This document shows positions 50,846-61,929 of a stretch of DNA of 64,000 nt, in pieces (position 1 is the first letter of the stretch; each line of letters begins with the position of its first letter). The position numbers and the translations under genes are program-made. Under the pieces are notes generated by a model. It saw nothing but the letters and a program-made list of their open reading frames with translations. It was not told the DNA's origin and ran no database searches. The stretch comes from Pseudocercospora fijiensis CIRAD86. Taxonomy: Eukaryota; Ascomycota; Dothideomycetes; Mycosphaerellales; Mycosphaerellaceae. Location of the stretch: the NCBI RefSeq assembly GCF_000340215.1, contig NW_006921534.1:186001-250000 (forward strand). The letters run 5' to 3'.

Positions 50846-51664
50846 TCATGTGTATGCCCAAGTCTGACATGGGCCGCGATGTGGCTCGAGGCAATTGCAT
50901 GGCTTCTTCCCTGCGGCGCGTGGCAGCGTGTGTCCGAGTGGGCGATCTGCAGCTGGTGCAGTGTGGCTAGTGAGAATCGGCGCTGACCGGTTCTTGCGCT
51001 TGGGGACTGGCGGTAATGTCACTGGATAGACATCGGCTGAGCGTGTGCGGCGAGTATCTGTGACATGCTCCTGCCATGATGCTGAGTTTGTTGATGCCAT
51101 GTCATCAACCCGAGCAGTCGCGGCGTCTTGGTGTGGAATGAGCAAGCCCGCCATTGCCAAGTCTTCAACCTGATCGGAGTGCCTCAAAGCGGGAGGAGCC
51201 TCCACATGTTGTTGCGGCACCGATGGTATAAGTGTCGAGCGATCTCGTCTAAGCAATTGACCTGCAGCCACGCCAGCCAAGTTACCACGCCGAGGAGTAT
51301 GTGGTGGTACCCGTCGCACAAGCCAACCGTCGGGAGTGATGTAGAGTGTAGGTCGACGCCGTTGTGCCCTAGCCATACCGTCGTGTGACGGAGCGCGCGG
51401 TGTTGGCCGCCGCATGAGCTGACCGTCGCGAGTGATAGGACACGGTGGTCGATGCCGATGTGCGTTAGCCAGACCTTCAGGATGATGAGGAAGAGGAGCC
51501 TTCTTTGTTGGCCGCCGCACCAGCTGACCGTCGCGAGTGATGACATGTGTGGGCCGACGCGGCTGAGTCTGCGCCAAAGTGTCCAGAGGGATAGCATTAT
51601 ACGGTGCAAGATCATGATGCAGTGCTGGTGCTCCCTCCGCTAGGCGATGCTGTCCGTACACCAT
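50846..51664 (-). CDS. Hypothetical protein with ITRDGQLVRRPT repeats
   Basis: A single open frame of 272 aa. Its N-terminal half has three repeats of about 35 residues centred on ITRDGQLVRRPT, ITRDGQLMRRPT and ITPDGWLVRRVP, each preceded by an Arg-Arg-Arg-Pro-like block. The C-terminal half is polar and ends in CNCLEPHRGPCQTWAYT, with three Cys. I know no family with this repeat. Codon third positions differ between repeats while the peptide is kept, which favours real coding. It starts only 105 bp after the casein kinase stop on the same strand, so it could also be part of that gene's 3' UTR. Moderate confidence. Confidence 0.45.
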   Translation of the reverse strand: MVYGQHRLAEGAPALHHDLAPYNAIPLDTLAQTQPRRPTHVITRDGQLVRRPTKKAPLPHHPEGLANAHRHRPPCPITRDGQLMRRPTPRAPSHDGMARAQRRRPTLYITPDGWLVRRVPPHTPRRGNLAGVAAGQLLRRDRSTLIPSVPQQHVEAPPALRHSDQVEDLAMAGLLIPHQDAATARVDDMASTNSASWQEHVTDTRRTRSADVYPVTLPPVPKRKNRSAPILTSHTAPAADRPLGHTLPRAAGKKPCNCLEPHRGPCQTWAYT

Positions 51665-51769
51665 TCCCCGCTCTTCTCTGCGCGGTTGAGCCTCGACTGG
51701 GCTGTCGCGGGGAGCATGCTGTTTAGAGAATGCATTTTGGTAAGATGTTGAGGTGTCTCCGCGCTCACA

Positions 51770-53357
51770 CTAGCCGCAGCAGAGAACCTTGAAAACCTTC
51801 TGCATGAAGCCTTCCTTCTGTTCTGGCGGTGACTGTTGCGGAGCTGGACGCTGTTGAGTCGCGCTCGCTGATTGTGGCTGAGCCAGTTGGTTGGCCGAAG
51901 CACTGGTGCCGCGAGTGAGGTCGGCGCGGCTGTTTTGGAATTGTGCCGCCGTGCTACGATGGTCGGGCGTGTCCAACTGCATGCCGCTGCCACGTTTGCC
52001 AAGGTCGGCACTGTTTTGTGGCCTTCGACCGGGCTGAGCTCGTTGAGCATTTTGCTGGCGCACTGCACCTGGCTTGCTCGGGAGTGGCTTCTCCTTATCG
52101 ATCTGTGGGGTGTTGGATGCTCTATTGAGGTTGCTGCGGTGAAGGTCGGCATTAGAAGGGTTGCCTTGCTCACGATGACCAGCAGCTGCCGATGGACGGG
52201 TTGGTACGTCCCAGCCCTTGCCGTTGTTGAGCTTCATCCAATCGTACTCGCCATCTTCAACTTCGCCGGTGTTCTGCAGCGCTTTTGTGAAGAGGTCGCG
52301 CAGGTAGTCGTAGTCTGGAGTGTCCTCAAAGCCCAGATTGCGGACGTATGAGAGGTACTTGTTGAACTCTTCTGGGAAGCCTTCGCAGAGATCCTTGATC
52401 GCGGTCGTCTGCTTCTTCTCTCCGATCTTTTCGTACTTCTGCTTGTTTGTGGCGGCCTTCAGGCCTTGCCATGGCAGACCTCCTCGCAGGAAATACATGA
52501 AGACGTGGCCGAGGGCCTCGAGATCGTCGCGGCGTGACTGCTCGCGGCCGAGATGTGTGTTGATGCTCATGTATCGAGCGGTACCGGAGAGAGATTTACG
52601 CTCGCGGTAGGGTATGTGTTGCTTCGTCTTTGGGTCGCGGTATTGCTTCGCCATGCCAAAGTCGACAACGTGAATAACGTTCTGGGCCTTGGTGTTTGGG
52701 CGACCAATGAGGAAATTATCTGGCTTGATGTCGCGGTAGATGAGGTTCTTCTCGTGGATGGTCTGGACACGCGACAGCATCTGCTTGGCAATCATGACGA
52801 CGCTCTTGATGCTGAACCGCCGACCGCAGTGGTCAAAAAGGTCTTCGAGAGACGGCCCCAGAAGGTCTGGAAAAGTGGAGAGTTTAGCTTCTGGTCACGT
52901 GCACAAACAGACTGCCAACTGGAGACGATGAGGTGGCCTCTGGCGAGGAGGTGGGGGACGACTTACCGATGACAAGTATGTTATGCAGGCCCTCTTGACC
53001 GAAGTAGTAGACATTTGGGATGCCAGCTGCAGAGAGGTCAGCTGAGGAGCTCAATGGCAGAAACAGAAACAGGCGGGAATGCTACTCACGGCATCCGACC
53101 AGGATCTTGTATGTCCTGTATTCATCTCGAAGCTGCGGTGCATCGCTCTTGCGTGGCTCAAACTTGATGGCCACTTGGGTATTGTTGAGAAGGTTTGTGC
53201 CCTCGAAGATGACGCCGAACGATCCCTCTCTGCGATGGGGGTTAGCATGAAGTTGAGGTCACGCGTGTGCTCGAGACGAGCTGGACACGTACCCAATCTT
53301 CTTGCCGACGCGGTAGTGCACACCGACCACGTTGCTTGAACTCGCAGCCTGCGACAT
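51770..53357 (-). CDS. Casein kinase I, membrane-type (Yck-like)
   Basis: A Ser/Thr kinase of the CK1 family. Four exons, 53357-53293, 53229-53090, 53026-52967 and 52866-51770, with GT...AG introns of 63, 63 and 100 bp, give 453 aa. Features are the Gly-rich loop GEGSFG (residues 23-28, across the first intron), [32 protein letters not shown], catalytic loop IYRDIKPDN (Asp134), [13 protein letters not shown] (Asp157) and the CK1-specific [13 protein letters not shown]. The tail is Gln/Pro/Ala-rich and ends [10 protein letters not shown] terminal Cys pair is the palmitoylation site of yeast Yck1/Yck2, so plasma-membrane attachment is likely. The start [20 protein letters not shown] is typical of the family. 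Confidence 0.93.
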
Positions 53358-54973
53358 ATCGGCGGTGTTGTAGATGTGCCGCGGGGTGTGGGTGTTGTTG
53401 TATGTGCTGAGCGGTGTGGTGTGTGCTCGTTTTGGGGGCTTCGAGAATTGGCGCTCCGGCGGCTGGTATGCGCCCGCCGGGGCGTGGTGCTTGCCTTTGC
53501 TGGTGTTTCAAGCAATGTGACGGTGTGCTTGAAATGCAGGAGCAATGGGAGTCTCTGAATGCAGCTTTCGTGGATGTGGTGGTGGTGGTGGTGGTTGGGC
53601 TGGTGAAGCTGCGAGGCTTGGAGAAGGAGAAGGAGCCTCGATCTTGACTCGCGCGCGGCAGAAACCGAAAGCTGGCCCATGCACGCTGGGCCGCCAAACT
53701 CAATTGCGCTGCGTTGCAATTTCCGACGTCTGCACTCGTCGCAAAAGTGACTACCACGCCGGTCCTCCAACGAGTTGATGGTCCTGCTGTGCATCTCGTC
53801 AACATCATCCGCTGGCCGGCCTTGCTTTGATCACTGCTTCGTGCCTGAGGTCACGACTTCAACGTCGAAGCTTTCCACCATGAACGCAACGGCGCGCTAC
53901 ACGAGTCGTCCGTTATGCCCCTCCACAGGCGTGGCACGTCATCATCATCAGTCGGCTTCAGATAACGTCTCGATCTGGGATCAGGAATCCTCGGGCGTAT
54001 AGATCAGACGTTCAATGCCTGACACTGACTAGATGCAGTCTGTCTGATCGGCCACAGGAGCCTGCACGCAACGACCTCGACCTCTCTTCGAGCAGAGACT
54101 GGTAGCTTTGGAAAGGTCTTACATACATGATGACTGCAGACTTTGGGCAGACTCACGGCACTGAGAGTCTAGAGCAGTACGACGATTGAACTACTCTATG
54201 TTCACAAGCGTGCTGTGGACATGGAGAGATCGCCAGGCTGAAGCGAAGACGGCAACCACCAGCCAGGTTCAAGCTTCGAACACAAGGCCAAACACTGTGA
54301 AGGCAGAAGCAGGGCACGTCGGGGTTCAGATTGTATCTTTACGACTGGATTCAGAGCCTGGAGTCGCGAGGAAACTGGCTGACTGTCTCTGGCTTCGGGT
54401 CAAGGCTGGTGCTGCGGGCATGAATCCTCTGTAGACAGCCGTTACGTCAACATATCAGGCCTTCAGAGCTGGTCGTTCGCCCTGTCAGCTTGTCTTGGTT
54501 TTCCTACATGTACTGAGTCCAGACCTGTTTCCATCACGATGCGCCCGCTTCTGCTCAACCGAGCAATGGCGAGGGAGTAATGCTGATCAAAGTACCAGGC
54601 ATGATCTCGCCGAGCCATGGCTTCGAGGTATGTCCACCAATTCATCTAAATACCTCACAAGCGCCAAATGCTTATCCAGGTTGTCACAGAAGTCATCAAC
54701 GTTTGGACTTGAGCTCATGCATCTTCTGATTATGCACCCCGCGCTGCCTCGTCTTGGAAAATGCGTACCTGCAGCTTCTGCCATGTGGTTCGGTGTCGCA
54801 AAGTTGTAAAGTTGTGATGCAGGATAAAAAGCATGCCGCACGACATGAGCGCCACTAACACGGCGTGTCGAGCCGAGGCTTCGGCCCGAGGCCCACACTG
54901 CCGAGCTGAGCTCTCTCACTCAAATTCAGGTCATCCATCCCCCACGCAAGATTTGACCCGACAAGAAGCCAAG
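53358..54973. other. Intergenic region, CK1 promoter side
   Basis: About 1.6 kb between the divergent CK1 and F-box-like genes. It contains a GGT-type microsatellite (53574-53605) in the likely CK1 5' UTR. Several short open frames overlap here on both strands, none with recognisable features. A short gene cannot be excluded around 54190-54430 or 54590-54830. Confidence 0.45.
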
Positions 54974-55690
54974 ATGCCAAAAGTCAAGAAACCTCGAAAA
55001 AGCCGACGACTCGGACCAACAAGCAGAACGAAACAAACCGACTCGCCACAACCCATCACTCAACCCCTCGAGCAAAACTCCAAAATCCTCAACCTCCCAA
55101 AAGAACTTCTGTCGCACATCCTCAGCTACACTCTGACACGAGAAGCACCTATCATCCTCCACTCCAACTCTTCCCGCCGCTGGAGAACCGAACTCGCCAC
55201 CCTCAACGCACTCCCACTATGCTGGGGCAGCGCAAAAAAAGACCGGAGCCTCGACATCCTCCTCGTCTCTAAAGCCTTCTACTTCGCCGGCGTCGAGGCA
55301 TTCTACAGCTCCAACACTTTCCAATTCGGTTCCGTCACAGCACTGACCAAACTCCTCAACTCCATCGACTCAGATCGCAAAAATTGCATTCAGAAGATCC
55401 GGCTACTGCAATTCTGCAATCCTGTTATGAGTGGATATGAGCTTGAGTCACCTGAAGAAATGAGTCTTAAGGAGCTCAAAGGTGCTGAAACGATACCCGC
55501 TGGGCTTCCGGGGAAATTGCCGAGATTGAAACAAGTTAGGATTAGGTGTGTGGCTAATGGGTGTTATTTTCATTCTGAGAAGGAGAGGGTGATGGTGAGG
55601 GGTATGATTCAGGATGTGTTGAGGAACAAATGGGGGGAATTGCCTGAAGGCGTGGAGGTGGAGATTGAGGTTGTGGGGTGGGGTTTTTGA
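54974..55690 (+). CDS. F-box / DUF7730-like protein
   Basis: Single exon, 238 aa from the ATG at 54974 (AAGATGCCA). An upstream in-frame ATG at 54833 would add 47 residues of low quality. After a basic leader (MPKVKKPRKSRRLGP) comes LNLPKELLSHILSYTLTRE, the opening helix of F-box-like/DUF7730 proteins, then LDILLVSKAFYFAGVEAFYSSNTFQF, a block common in this fungal group, and a C-terminal predicted strand region. Such proteins are numerous in dothideomycetes; substrates are unknown. First of a local group of F-box-like genes. Confidence 0.7.
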   Translation: MPKVKKPRKSRRLGPTSRTKQTDSPQPITQPLEQNSKILNLPKELLSHILSYTLTREAPIILHSNSSRRWRTELATLNALPLCWGSAKKDRSLDILLVSKAFYFAGVEAFYSSNTFQFGSVTALTKLLNSIDSDRKNCIQKIRLLQFCNPVMSGYELESPEEMSLKELKGAETIPAGLPGKLPRLKQVRIRCVANGCYFHSEKERVMVRGMIQDVLRNKWGELPEGVEVEIEVVGWGF

Positions 55691-55869
55691 TGTAAATTTC
55701 CTGCTGAGTGTCTGCTGCTATGACATCCATGCGGGTGCGCGCAGTGTGGACTGTTGCAGGTATGTCATGTCGCTCTTCCATCAGATCAGATCCATTACTG
55801 AGCTCTTAGCTCCTGGAGACGCAGTCCTTGCCAAATCAAAACTCCAGTCAGGCTTTCAAGCATTCAGCT

Positions 55870-55990
55870 CGCCTAACGACTTTCGGCCATGTCTCCCATC
55901 GAAATCCAACCCCATCCTTCTCTCCTGCGGCCCGGACCTCATCAAACCCATCTCCCAAAGTCCCTCCGCAACGCACATAGCCTTCCTCGC
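55870..55990 (-). repeat. Diverged duplicate of the 3' end of the adjacent F-box gene
   Basis: The segment 55873-55981 resembles 56022-56140: shared order of cctaacgactt/cgaacgactt, gtctcccatc, gacctcatcaaac/gaccttatcaaac and acatctccaaa-like blocks. On the minus strand it would encode a second, decayed copy of the C-terminal DVFDKVKAAEE region. It lies just after the stop codon of the gene at 55992. Confidence 0.5.
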
Positions 55991-55991
55991 C

Positions 55992-56525
55992 TTACCATGC
56001 GTGCTGAGTCGTCCAACGTTTCCGAACGACTTCAGACGACGTCTCTCCCATCAACTCAAGTTCCCAAGGCGCCACCGTCTCCTCAGCGGCCTTGACCTTA
56101 TCAAACACATCTCCAAACGTATCTTCGCGACACACCCAAACGATCAACCACTCAGGAGCCCCCGCTCTCCCCATCCAACCGGACTGCGGCCAATACAAGA
56201 TTTCCTGCCAAGACCCAATCTTCTTGCCACTGCGCTCCGCCGCGGTGATCGCATTTGCAATAAGCTTATCAGGGCCATAAAACCCTGTTCTTACATCTGA
56301 CCAGTTGTGTTCGCCACTGGGTGCTTCGTGCATGCGATGGATGAGCGCTTTGGATCCCTCGATGGTGCTGTTGAAGGTTCGAGAGACGCGCTTGACAGCG
56401 AAGAGCTGGATGGCAGGCCTGCGGAAGCGTTTGACGACGTATCTGTCATCGTTGGCGACGAAGAGGAGGATGTTTTCGAGCAGCTCCGGGATGGCGAACG
56501 TGCGACCTGCTGCGGAGGTAGCCAT
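55992..56525 (-). CDS. F-box-like protein
   Basis: Single exon, 177 aa from the ATG at 56525 (an in-frame ATG 13 codons upstream is less likely). It opens with RTFAIPELLENILLFVANDD, an F-box-type first helix, then FAVKRVSRTFNSTIEGSKALIHRMH, the 'switch to the next helix' typical of this family. The C-terminal part has WLIVWVCREDTFGDVFDKVKAAEE. It shares AIPELLENILL and VKRVSRTFN with the pseudogene at 58261 and the interrupted gene at 58963, so these three are paralogues. Confidence 0.75.
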   Translation of the reverse strand: MATSAAGRTFAIPELLENILLFVANDDRYVVKRFRRPAIQLFAVKRVSRTFNSTIEGSKALIHRMHEAPSGEHNWSDVRTGFYGPDKLIANAITAAERSGKKIGSWQEILYWPQSGWMGRAGAPEWLIVWVCREDTFGDVFDKVKAAEETVAPWELELMGETSSEVVRKRWTTQHAW

Positions 56526-57090
56526 GGTGGATGCGGGTCTGGAGTGGTGTTGGTGTTGTGGCAAGTTATAAGTGCGGTGACGAAAAGAAAGTGTGTTGAG
56601 ACTAGCGCGGTTGGCTGATGAAGTGAGACTCGAGAAGGCATGTGCGAATCAAAGAACTCGAAGCCTCACTCTCACTCACTTCGGCTGGATCGGACCGTCA
56701 GCTTTCACATGCATCGGCGTCGGCATTTTGCTTGCTTCGTGCCCGCGTTGGCATTTCGCCTGCTCGCAAGATGTCCTGGAACAAGTGCGAAAGCAAGAAG
56801 TCCGTGGGCCTCGCTACGCCGGGATGGAGAAGGGAAAATTGCATGTTCATGTTCATGCACTTCAGCACGACTATCTGGCCAGATTGACCCTCAGACATCC
56901 GCTGACGTGGAGCGATGCCGCTTCGAGGAACGAGAACAATGCCAATTTACGATCTCCAAAGAAAGTAGGAAGACAAAGCTATCAAAGACAAAGACCTCGT
57001 TCTACAATCCTTTGTCGCTGGCGCAATATAAGCACTACTTCTTTGGTCAACGTTGACGCCCTTCAGCACCATCTTCGAAGCCCCAAACTG

Positions 57091-57930
57091 ATGTCCAAGC
57101 AGGCTCTTGGCCCCATTGATCCCGAACTTCAACCAGGCACTCATCACCTCGACCCAGTCCCTACTTCCAACACCACTTCGCCCAGACGTATCGTCAACAT
57201 GCCTACAGCCCACTTTGACAGTGAGCAAGAGCTCTTCGAAGCCGAAGACTCTCCTCAAAAAAACCTCATGGACCTCTTCTGGATTCCAAAAATAGGTGAG
57301 AAGATCCTCCTCGACATGCATCCCGCTGACGTCTTCTCCACTCTCAGAACCAATCGCCAATTCAAAGCCATCATCGACAACTCGCCCGCTCTACAGAAAA
57401 GGCTGTTCCTCGCTCAGCTCCCAGAAGATGAAACCTTGACAAATTTCAAAACCTGGTCCATCACTCCCGACACAGCTTGGAAACCAAACACCCTTCTCTG
57501 CCCAGAGTCTCGCAACGACACCCAAATTCCCACCTCCCAGAAAACTCCCCGTCGACACTTCGTCCACGACCTCTTCCCCCACGCCGTTCTCTCGTGCGAA
57601 TGGCTCCATTACCCCGTCAATCTTCCCGGAGACATTCAAAGCTGGCAAATCGCACATTCCAAAAAGCAGTTCACCAGAATCTTTGTTCTCCGAATTCAAT
57701 CGCAAGCGACTCACAAAGAAGAAGAAGAAGAAGAAGAAGAAACTTTTCCCGCACGTATTCCATCGGCGGGCGAGAAAATGTTCCTTACTGACAGACCGAC
57801 GTTCCATTTCGTGCAGATTGTTGATCTTCGGGGTCAGAAAACGGAGTGTCAACCTATTTGCACTGGGATGCGGATGATTGATGTTTTGGAGCTTGCTGAG
57901 ATGGTTACGACCGGGAAACTTGACGGGTGA
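57091..57930 (+). CDS. F-box-like protein, more diverged
   Basis: Single exon. I take the ATG at 57091 (279 aa); the ATG at 57199 (CAACATGCC) is equally possible. The open frame extends to 56593, but that part overlaps the promoter of the opposite gene and looks non-coding. The core has GEKILLDMHPADVFSTLRTN followed by RQFKAIIDNSPALQKRLFLA, an F-box and the following helix. Near the C-terminus a KEEEEEEEET run is encoded by a GAA microsatellite, then FHFVQIVDLRG and MRMIDVLELAEMV, which matches the closing block of related fungal F-box-like proteins. Confidence 0.65.
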   Translation: MSKQALGPIDPELQPGTHHLDPVPTSNTTSPRRIVNMPTAHFDSEQELFEAEDSPQKNLMDLFWIPKIGEKILLDMHPADVFSTLRTNRQFKAIIDNSPALQKRLFLAQLPEDETLTNFKTWSITPDTAWKPNTLLCPESRNDTQIPTSQKTPRRHFVHDLFPHAVLSCEWLHYPVNLPGDIQSWQIAHSKKQFTRIFVLRIQSQATHKEEEEEEEETFPARIPSAGEKMFLTDRPTFHFVQIVDLRGQKTECQPICTGMRMIDVLELAEMVTTGKLDG

Positions 57931-58260
57931 TTTCTTGATCTGCAGAATATGCGGTTCGACCTGGTCCACGAATGAAAGGTAAGTAGTGCGCTCAATACTT
58001 GGACGTTCGATGCATCTTCTCTATACTATGCCGTTTTTACAATATTTCATCTTTCCGAAACACAACTTAGAAAATGCTGTGCTTAAAATAATCCTTTGTT
58101 GCGGCTATACCTTTGACTTGACGAGCATGCATGCCTATAGTAAGCACAAGTTCACTTGCTACTATATCCACAAATTCACTTGATTATCACATCTCAATCT
58201 CCCTCCTTAAAAGCTTCTCCTTCTTCCTACTCCTAACCTTCTCATTAAACACATTCCAAC
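57931..58260. other. Intergenic region
   Basis: No gene is supported. AT-rich 3' flank with a patch near 58020-58190 of unremarkable sequence. Confidence 0.4.
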
Positions 58261-58578
58261 ATGCGACAGAATTCGAGCCACTATAACCCCAACCTCCAAC
58301 TCAGATTCAATGTCTTAAACGCCGCGAACTGAGTCTTCGCCATCCCCGAACTCCTCAAAATGATCCTCCTCCACCTTCCGGCTAAAACGAAAGTACTTCC
58401 TGGCCCAAATGATCCGCCAGACTTCGATGTGATTTTCAAGTATTTCGCTAGATCTATCAAGGGAGTTAAGCGTGTGAGTCGCACGTTCAACGATACGATC
58501 AACGGGTCTCTAGCACTGCAACAACGCATGAGGGAACCAGTTGGAGTGTCTTTCCGCCAACGAATCCACTCTGCCTAG
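58261..58578 (+). pseudogene. F-box-like pseudogene
   Basis: From the ATG at 58261 the frame runs to LNAAN, then has TGA at 58330-58332, and continues VFAIPELLKMILLHLPAKTK, ...IKGVKRVSRTFNDTINGSLALQQRM and stops at 58578. The intact paralogue at 58963 has an Arg codon (NAANRVFAIPELL) at the position of the TGA, so one C-to-T change in a CpG explains it. The frame also ends early, missing the whole C-terminal half found in the paralogues. Confidence 0.8.
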
Positions 58579-58854
58579 CCTTTCTCTCGGTCGACATGAA
58601 TGGACGTCTCTTGGGCTTGGAAGCGGGCTACGAATTCAGCTTGGGCGTTACAAAGCATGCCAATTTCTCGCACAATCTCATTGTCTTGCGCCGTATTCGC
58701 AACAATGCCTTGTGCCTTGCAAAGAATAACATTCATTTTCTTTGTTCGCTTCTTTGTCAAAACATGTCCCAATCCTCCACCATAAATACCGCTTTCCCTC
58801 CCCTCTAGGAATCACAGATCACAGATCAACATTTCCACACCAAAAGCAAGAACA

Positions 58855-58962
58855 TTTCCCCAGCAAATGCAAGAACACCAGCCACAAACACATACCCACA
58901 CCAAAGACAAGAACACCAGTCACGAATACATTGCCTCCCCAAAAGCAAGAACACCAACCACA
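58855..58962. repeat. Imperfect aagaacaccag repeats in the 5' leader
   Basis: Four imperfect copies of a segment like gcaagaacaccagccacaaa lie just upstream of the ATG at 58963. They probably belong to the 5' UTR; an in-frame ATG at 58867 would translate them but is less likely the real start. Confidence 0.5.
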
Positions 58963-59265
58963 ATGTCGACTCCTACCAATTCAAACAACGCCGCGAACCG
59001 CGTCTTCGCAATCCCAGAGCTCCTCGAAAACATCCTCCTCAATCTCGATACAACCGAACAAGTCCCAAGCAAAATCCTCCCACCGACTAGACAAGCAATC
59101 CTCAAATGCGGTAGCACATCTCTCCAAGGCGTCAAACGCGTGAGTTGTACATTCTACGACACGATCCAAGACTCCCCCCAACTTCAACGCCGCCTGAAAG
59201 AGCCCATCCCAGCATTACCACTCAGCACCCGGATTCCCCGCGACTCTGTCCCGGCGAGTTTATTC

Positions 59266-59273
59266 TTCATGGA
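59266..59273 (+). repeat. hAT target site duplication, left copy
   Basis: TTCATGGA directly precedes the transposon. The identical octamer is at 62964-62971 directly after it. Eight base pairs is the standard target duplication of hAT elements. Confidence 0.9.
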
Positions 59274-59455
59274 CATAGTTGTTGAATACTGAATATTCAA
59301 GATTCACTGCTCGTATTCAGATTCACTATTGAATGTTAGTAAATATTCATATTCAATTTATATTCAAATACACTCTTAGCGATAGTGAGGGCAGTGGTGA
59401 CGCTTAGGGTTAAGAAGGAGGGTGTTCTTCGCAGTGCAGTCTTGTAGAATACTAG

Positions 59456-61870
59456 CTAATTATACAACTCGTCGTTGTCTTCACCTTCCGTACCTAATTG
59501 TAGCATATCTAACGGCAAATCCGCTATACTAGACCGTAACTATTGCTTGCTACACTCGCTTATACGGATATTGTTGCTAGTAAGCAAGGTACGGTCCTAT
59601 GAAACCGTACGTCTACTGCTACTAAAGGTGCGCTCGGACTCCGCGGATATAGCGAAGGCGGACAATAAGTCGATAGCTAGTTGTAAGAGCGTTAGATAGG
59701 CGGTCCGCTATATAGGAAGGCACTACCATTTAAGTAGACTTATATAGACTAGCTGCTTCCGCTTGTCGGTGCTAACCTATAGCAGCTTAATAGGCGTAGC
59801 GGCAATAAATGACTCGAAGGGGTTAATATCAGTCGTAAGGACGTCGTTCTCGAGCTGTTGTTACTACGCTATTATATCTGTTAAGTCTGTAGCTTCTATA
59901 GCGGTAGCAGAAGTAGCCTCTATAGAAGAAGAAGCTAGTTTATAACGCGCCTCGTATTTAGTCTATAACGCTCTCGCTCTTGCTAGGCTATTAATAAGCT
60001 ATTAATCCTTCTTCTTGCTACTAGACTAGCGCTTCCGAAGCCATGCCTTACGGCGAGTTAGATATAGCAGTATTGTAGTAACGTAGATACTACTCTCGTT
60101 AATTAGACGATAGTATTTATCAAACAGGCGCTAAGAGATATAGATAGCCTTCATTATAGGCTCTCGTTTAGCATGCTACTTCTTAGCACGCTCGAAGTAA
60201 GTAAGTAGCCATTCTATAGTCTCTTAGAAGCGGTCGAAGGTGACGTCGTAGCCTTATAGCCGCTAAGTCGCTTCCTTAAATAGTGTAAGGAACAACCGTA
60301 TCTCTTCGAGGACAATCTAGTCGCCCTCGGTAAGCTAGTATTTACTTAGTTGTAGTATACTAATAAATAAGGCATTAAGAATAGGCCTTGTCTAAATAGC
60401 TTCCTTAATTATTAGTAACTAGCTATTCTAGCGAGTCTTACTAGGCGGCTTCGGATAGGTAGAATGCTAGTTGTGATAGCTCCTTAAAGGCGTTGTAGCA
60501 GTCGTTCTCTCGCTATAGAACCTTAGTCAGTCGGTAGAGACGCTATAGTAGCGTTTGCTTAGTAAAGCACTCCGTATCGAGATCTAACTATCTAGATATA
60601 GAGACCTTGTTACTGTCGCTCTCTAGTTGCTTATTAAATAGCACTTGCCGCGCTTAAAGAGCCCTTTAATCCGCTAACTCTACCGCTTCTATAGATATAG
60701 CAAACATAAAGGCTTGTATAACGAGGTTAATAATATAGCCGAAACAGCGTAGACGGCGGCTCTATTTTGTCTAGTATATAAAGCCTTTCTAGTGTATATA
60801 GCGCTTAATCGTGTCGCAGAGGGTGTTGTTGTTGGAGGCGTTATTAGCAGTTATCTAGCCAACCTTGTATATAATTGAGAAGGTCTCAAAGCACGAGATT
60901 AATAGCTAAGCAATAAACTCGCTAGTATAAGAGCCTCGTTCTAGAGGCGGCAAATCGACGAGTACTTAAGTTAGTTTGCTATACTTGTTAATATACTAAC
61001 AATTAATAGCCTAGAAGTGCTTATAACCGTACTAAGCCTTCTAAGTATTAGTACTAAGGTATAGACAGCTAATAGCTTTAAGAAGCCCGATTTTAACCCT
61101 CTCTCGCTAGTTCTCAAAGTTGTATTGTACTCGTACTATTAATAAGGTATAAGACTTTAAAAGAGCCTTGTCTATATGTAGATTGATTGCTAATATTATC
61201 TCTTTAAAGGCCTTAGAAACAAGGCTAGAATAAGCGACACTATATGCTATAGCATAGCGAGCTATTGCCTACCTGAATTTGTCGATATTAGCTTCCGCTA
61301 TATTCCTTAGAATAGTAGCCGTACGGCGCGCCTTATTGCCCTCACTGTCCGCCTATATTCTAGCAATATTAATGCGGCTTTGTAATAGATCTTTGTCTAG
61401 ATATATAGTAATACTATGCGCCTTAAGAAGGTAGTCGGCGGCGTTGCTAGACACTGATTTCTATACTTTGGGGCTGTCTACTAGATAATGTCTATAGTAG
61501 AAGTATCTATAACCGTATCTATTACGAGGAGGCTCGCCTTCCTACGGATCTCGGGTATAAGACTACAATACCGGATCTGTCTTATTTTTTGCAAAGTGTA
61601 GCTTCTTCTGCTAAGCGAGTGTCGGTAGTATAGGCCTTAGTACAGGTGTTAGTGTCGAGAAGAAGGAAGAAGAGGATGTAGATTGCTAGGTTTAGGGCTC
61701 GTCTAGAGTCGGATTTAGTACTAGTTCGTCAATGCTTTCTATATACTTCCGTTTCCGTAGTTTCTAGCTTTCCCGTTCGGTTTCTTAGGTATTTAGGAAA
61801 TTTTCGAGCGCTCGTTAGGTCGGTATACGATTTTCTCGTGTCTTTATTGTAGGAAAGAAGGTAGTTATAT
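59456..61870 (-). pseudogene. hAT transposase relic
   Basis: Minus-strand reading, through TAG codons, shows a hAT transposase. The C-terminal dimerisation region has DLLSAFAISAESERTFSSSR, then RTVS-DRTLLTSNNIRISEC, where the TAG stands for the Trp of the usual SWDR. The C-terminus is LPLDMLQLGTEGEDNDELYN with a stop at 59456-59458. Upstream are long recognisable stretches such as ITANNASNNNTLCDTIKR (the conserved Asp/Asn-rich block) and RYGYRYFYYRH near the N-terminal zinc-finger-like region (about 61500). Several stops make it non-functional. Confidence 0.85.
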
Positions 61871-61929
61871 TCTAATTAGAAGAGATAGATTGCAAATTTG
61901 ACTTTCGAGGCTAAGTGCGGCCCGCTTCG

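Noticed and set aside
54587..54919. Minus-strand frame of 110 codons between CK1 and the first F-box-like gene
   Set aside because: No recognisable family and it overlaps the leader of the plus-strand gene; kept only as a weak possibility.
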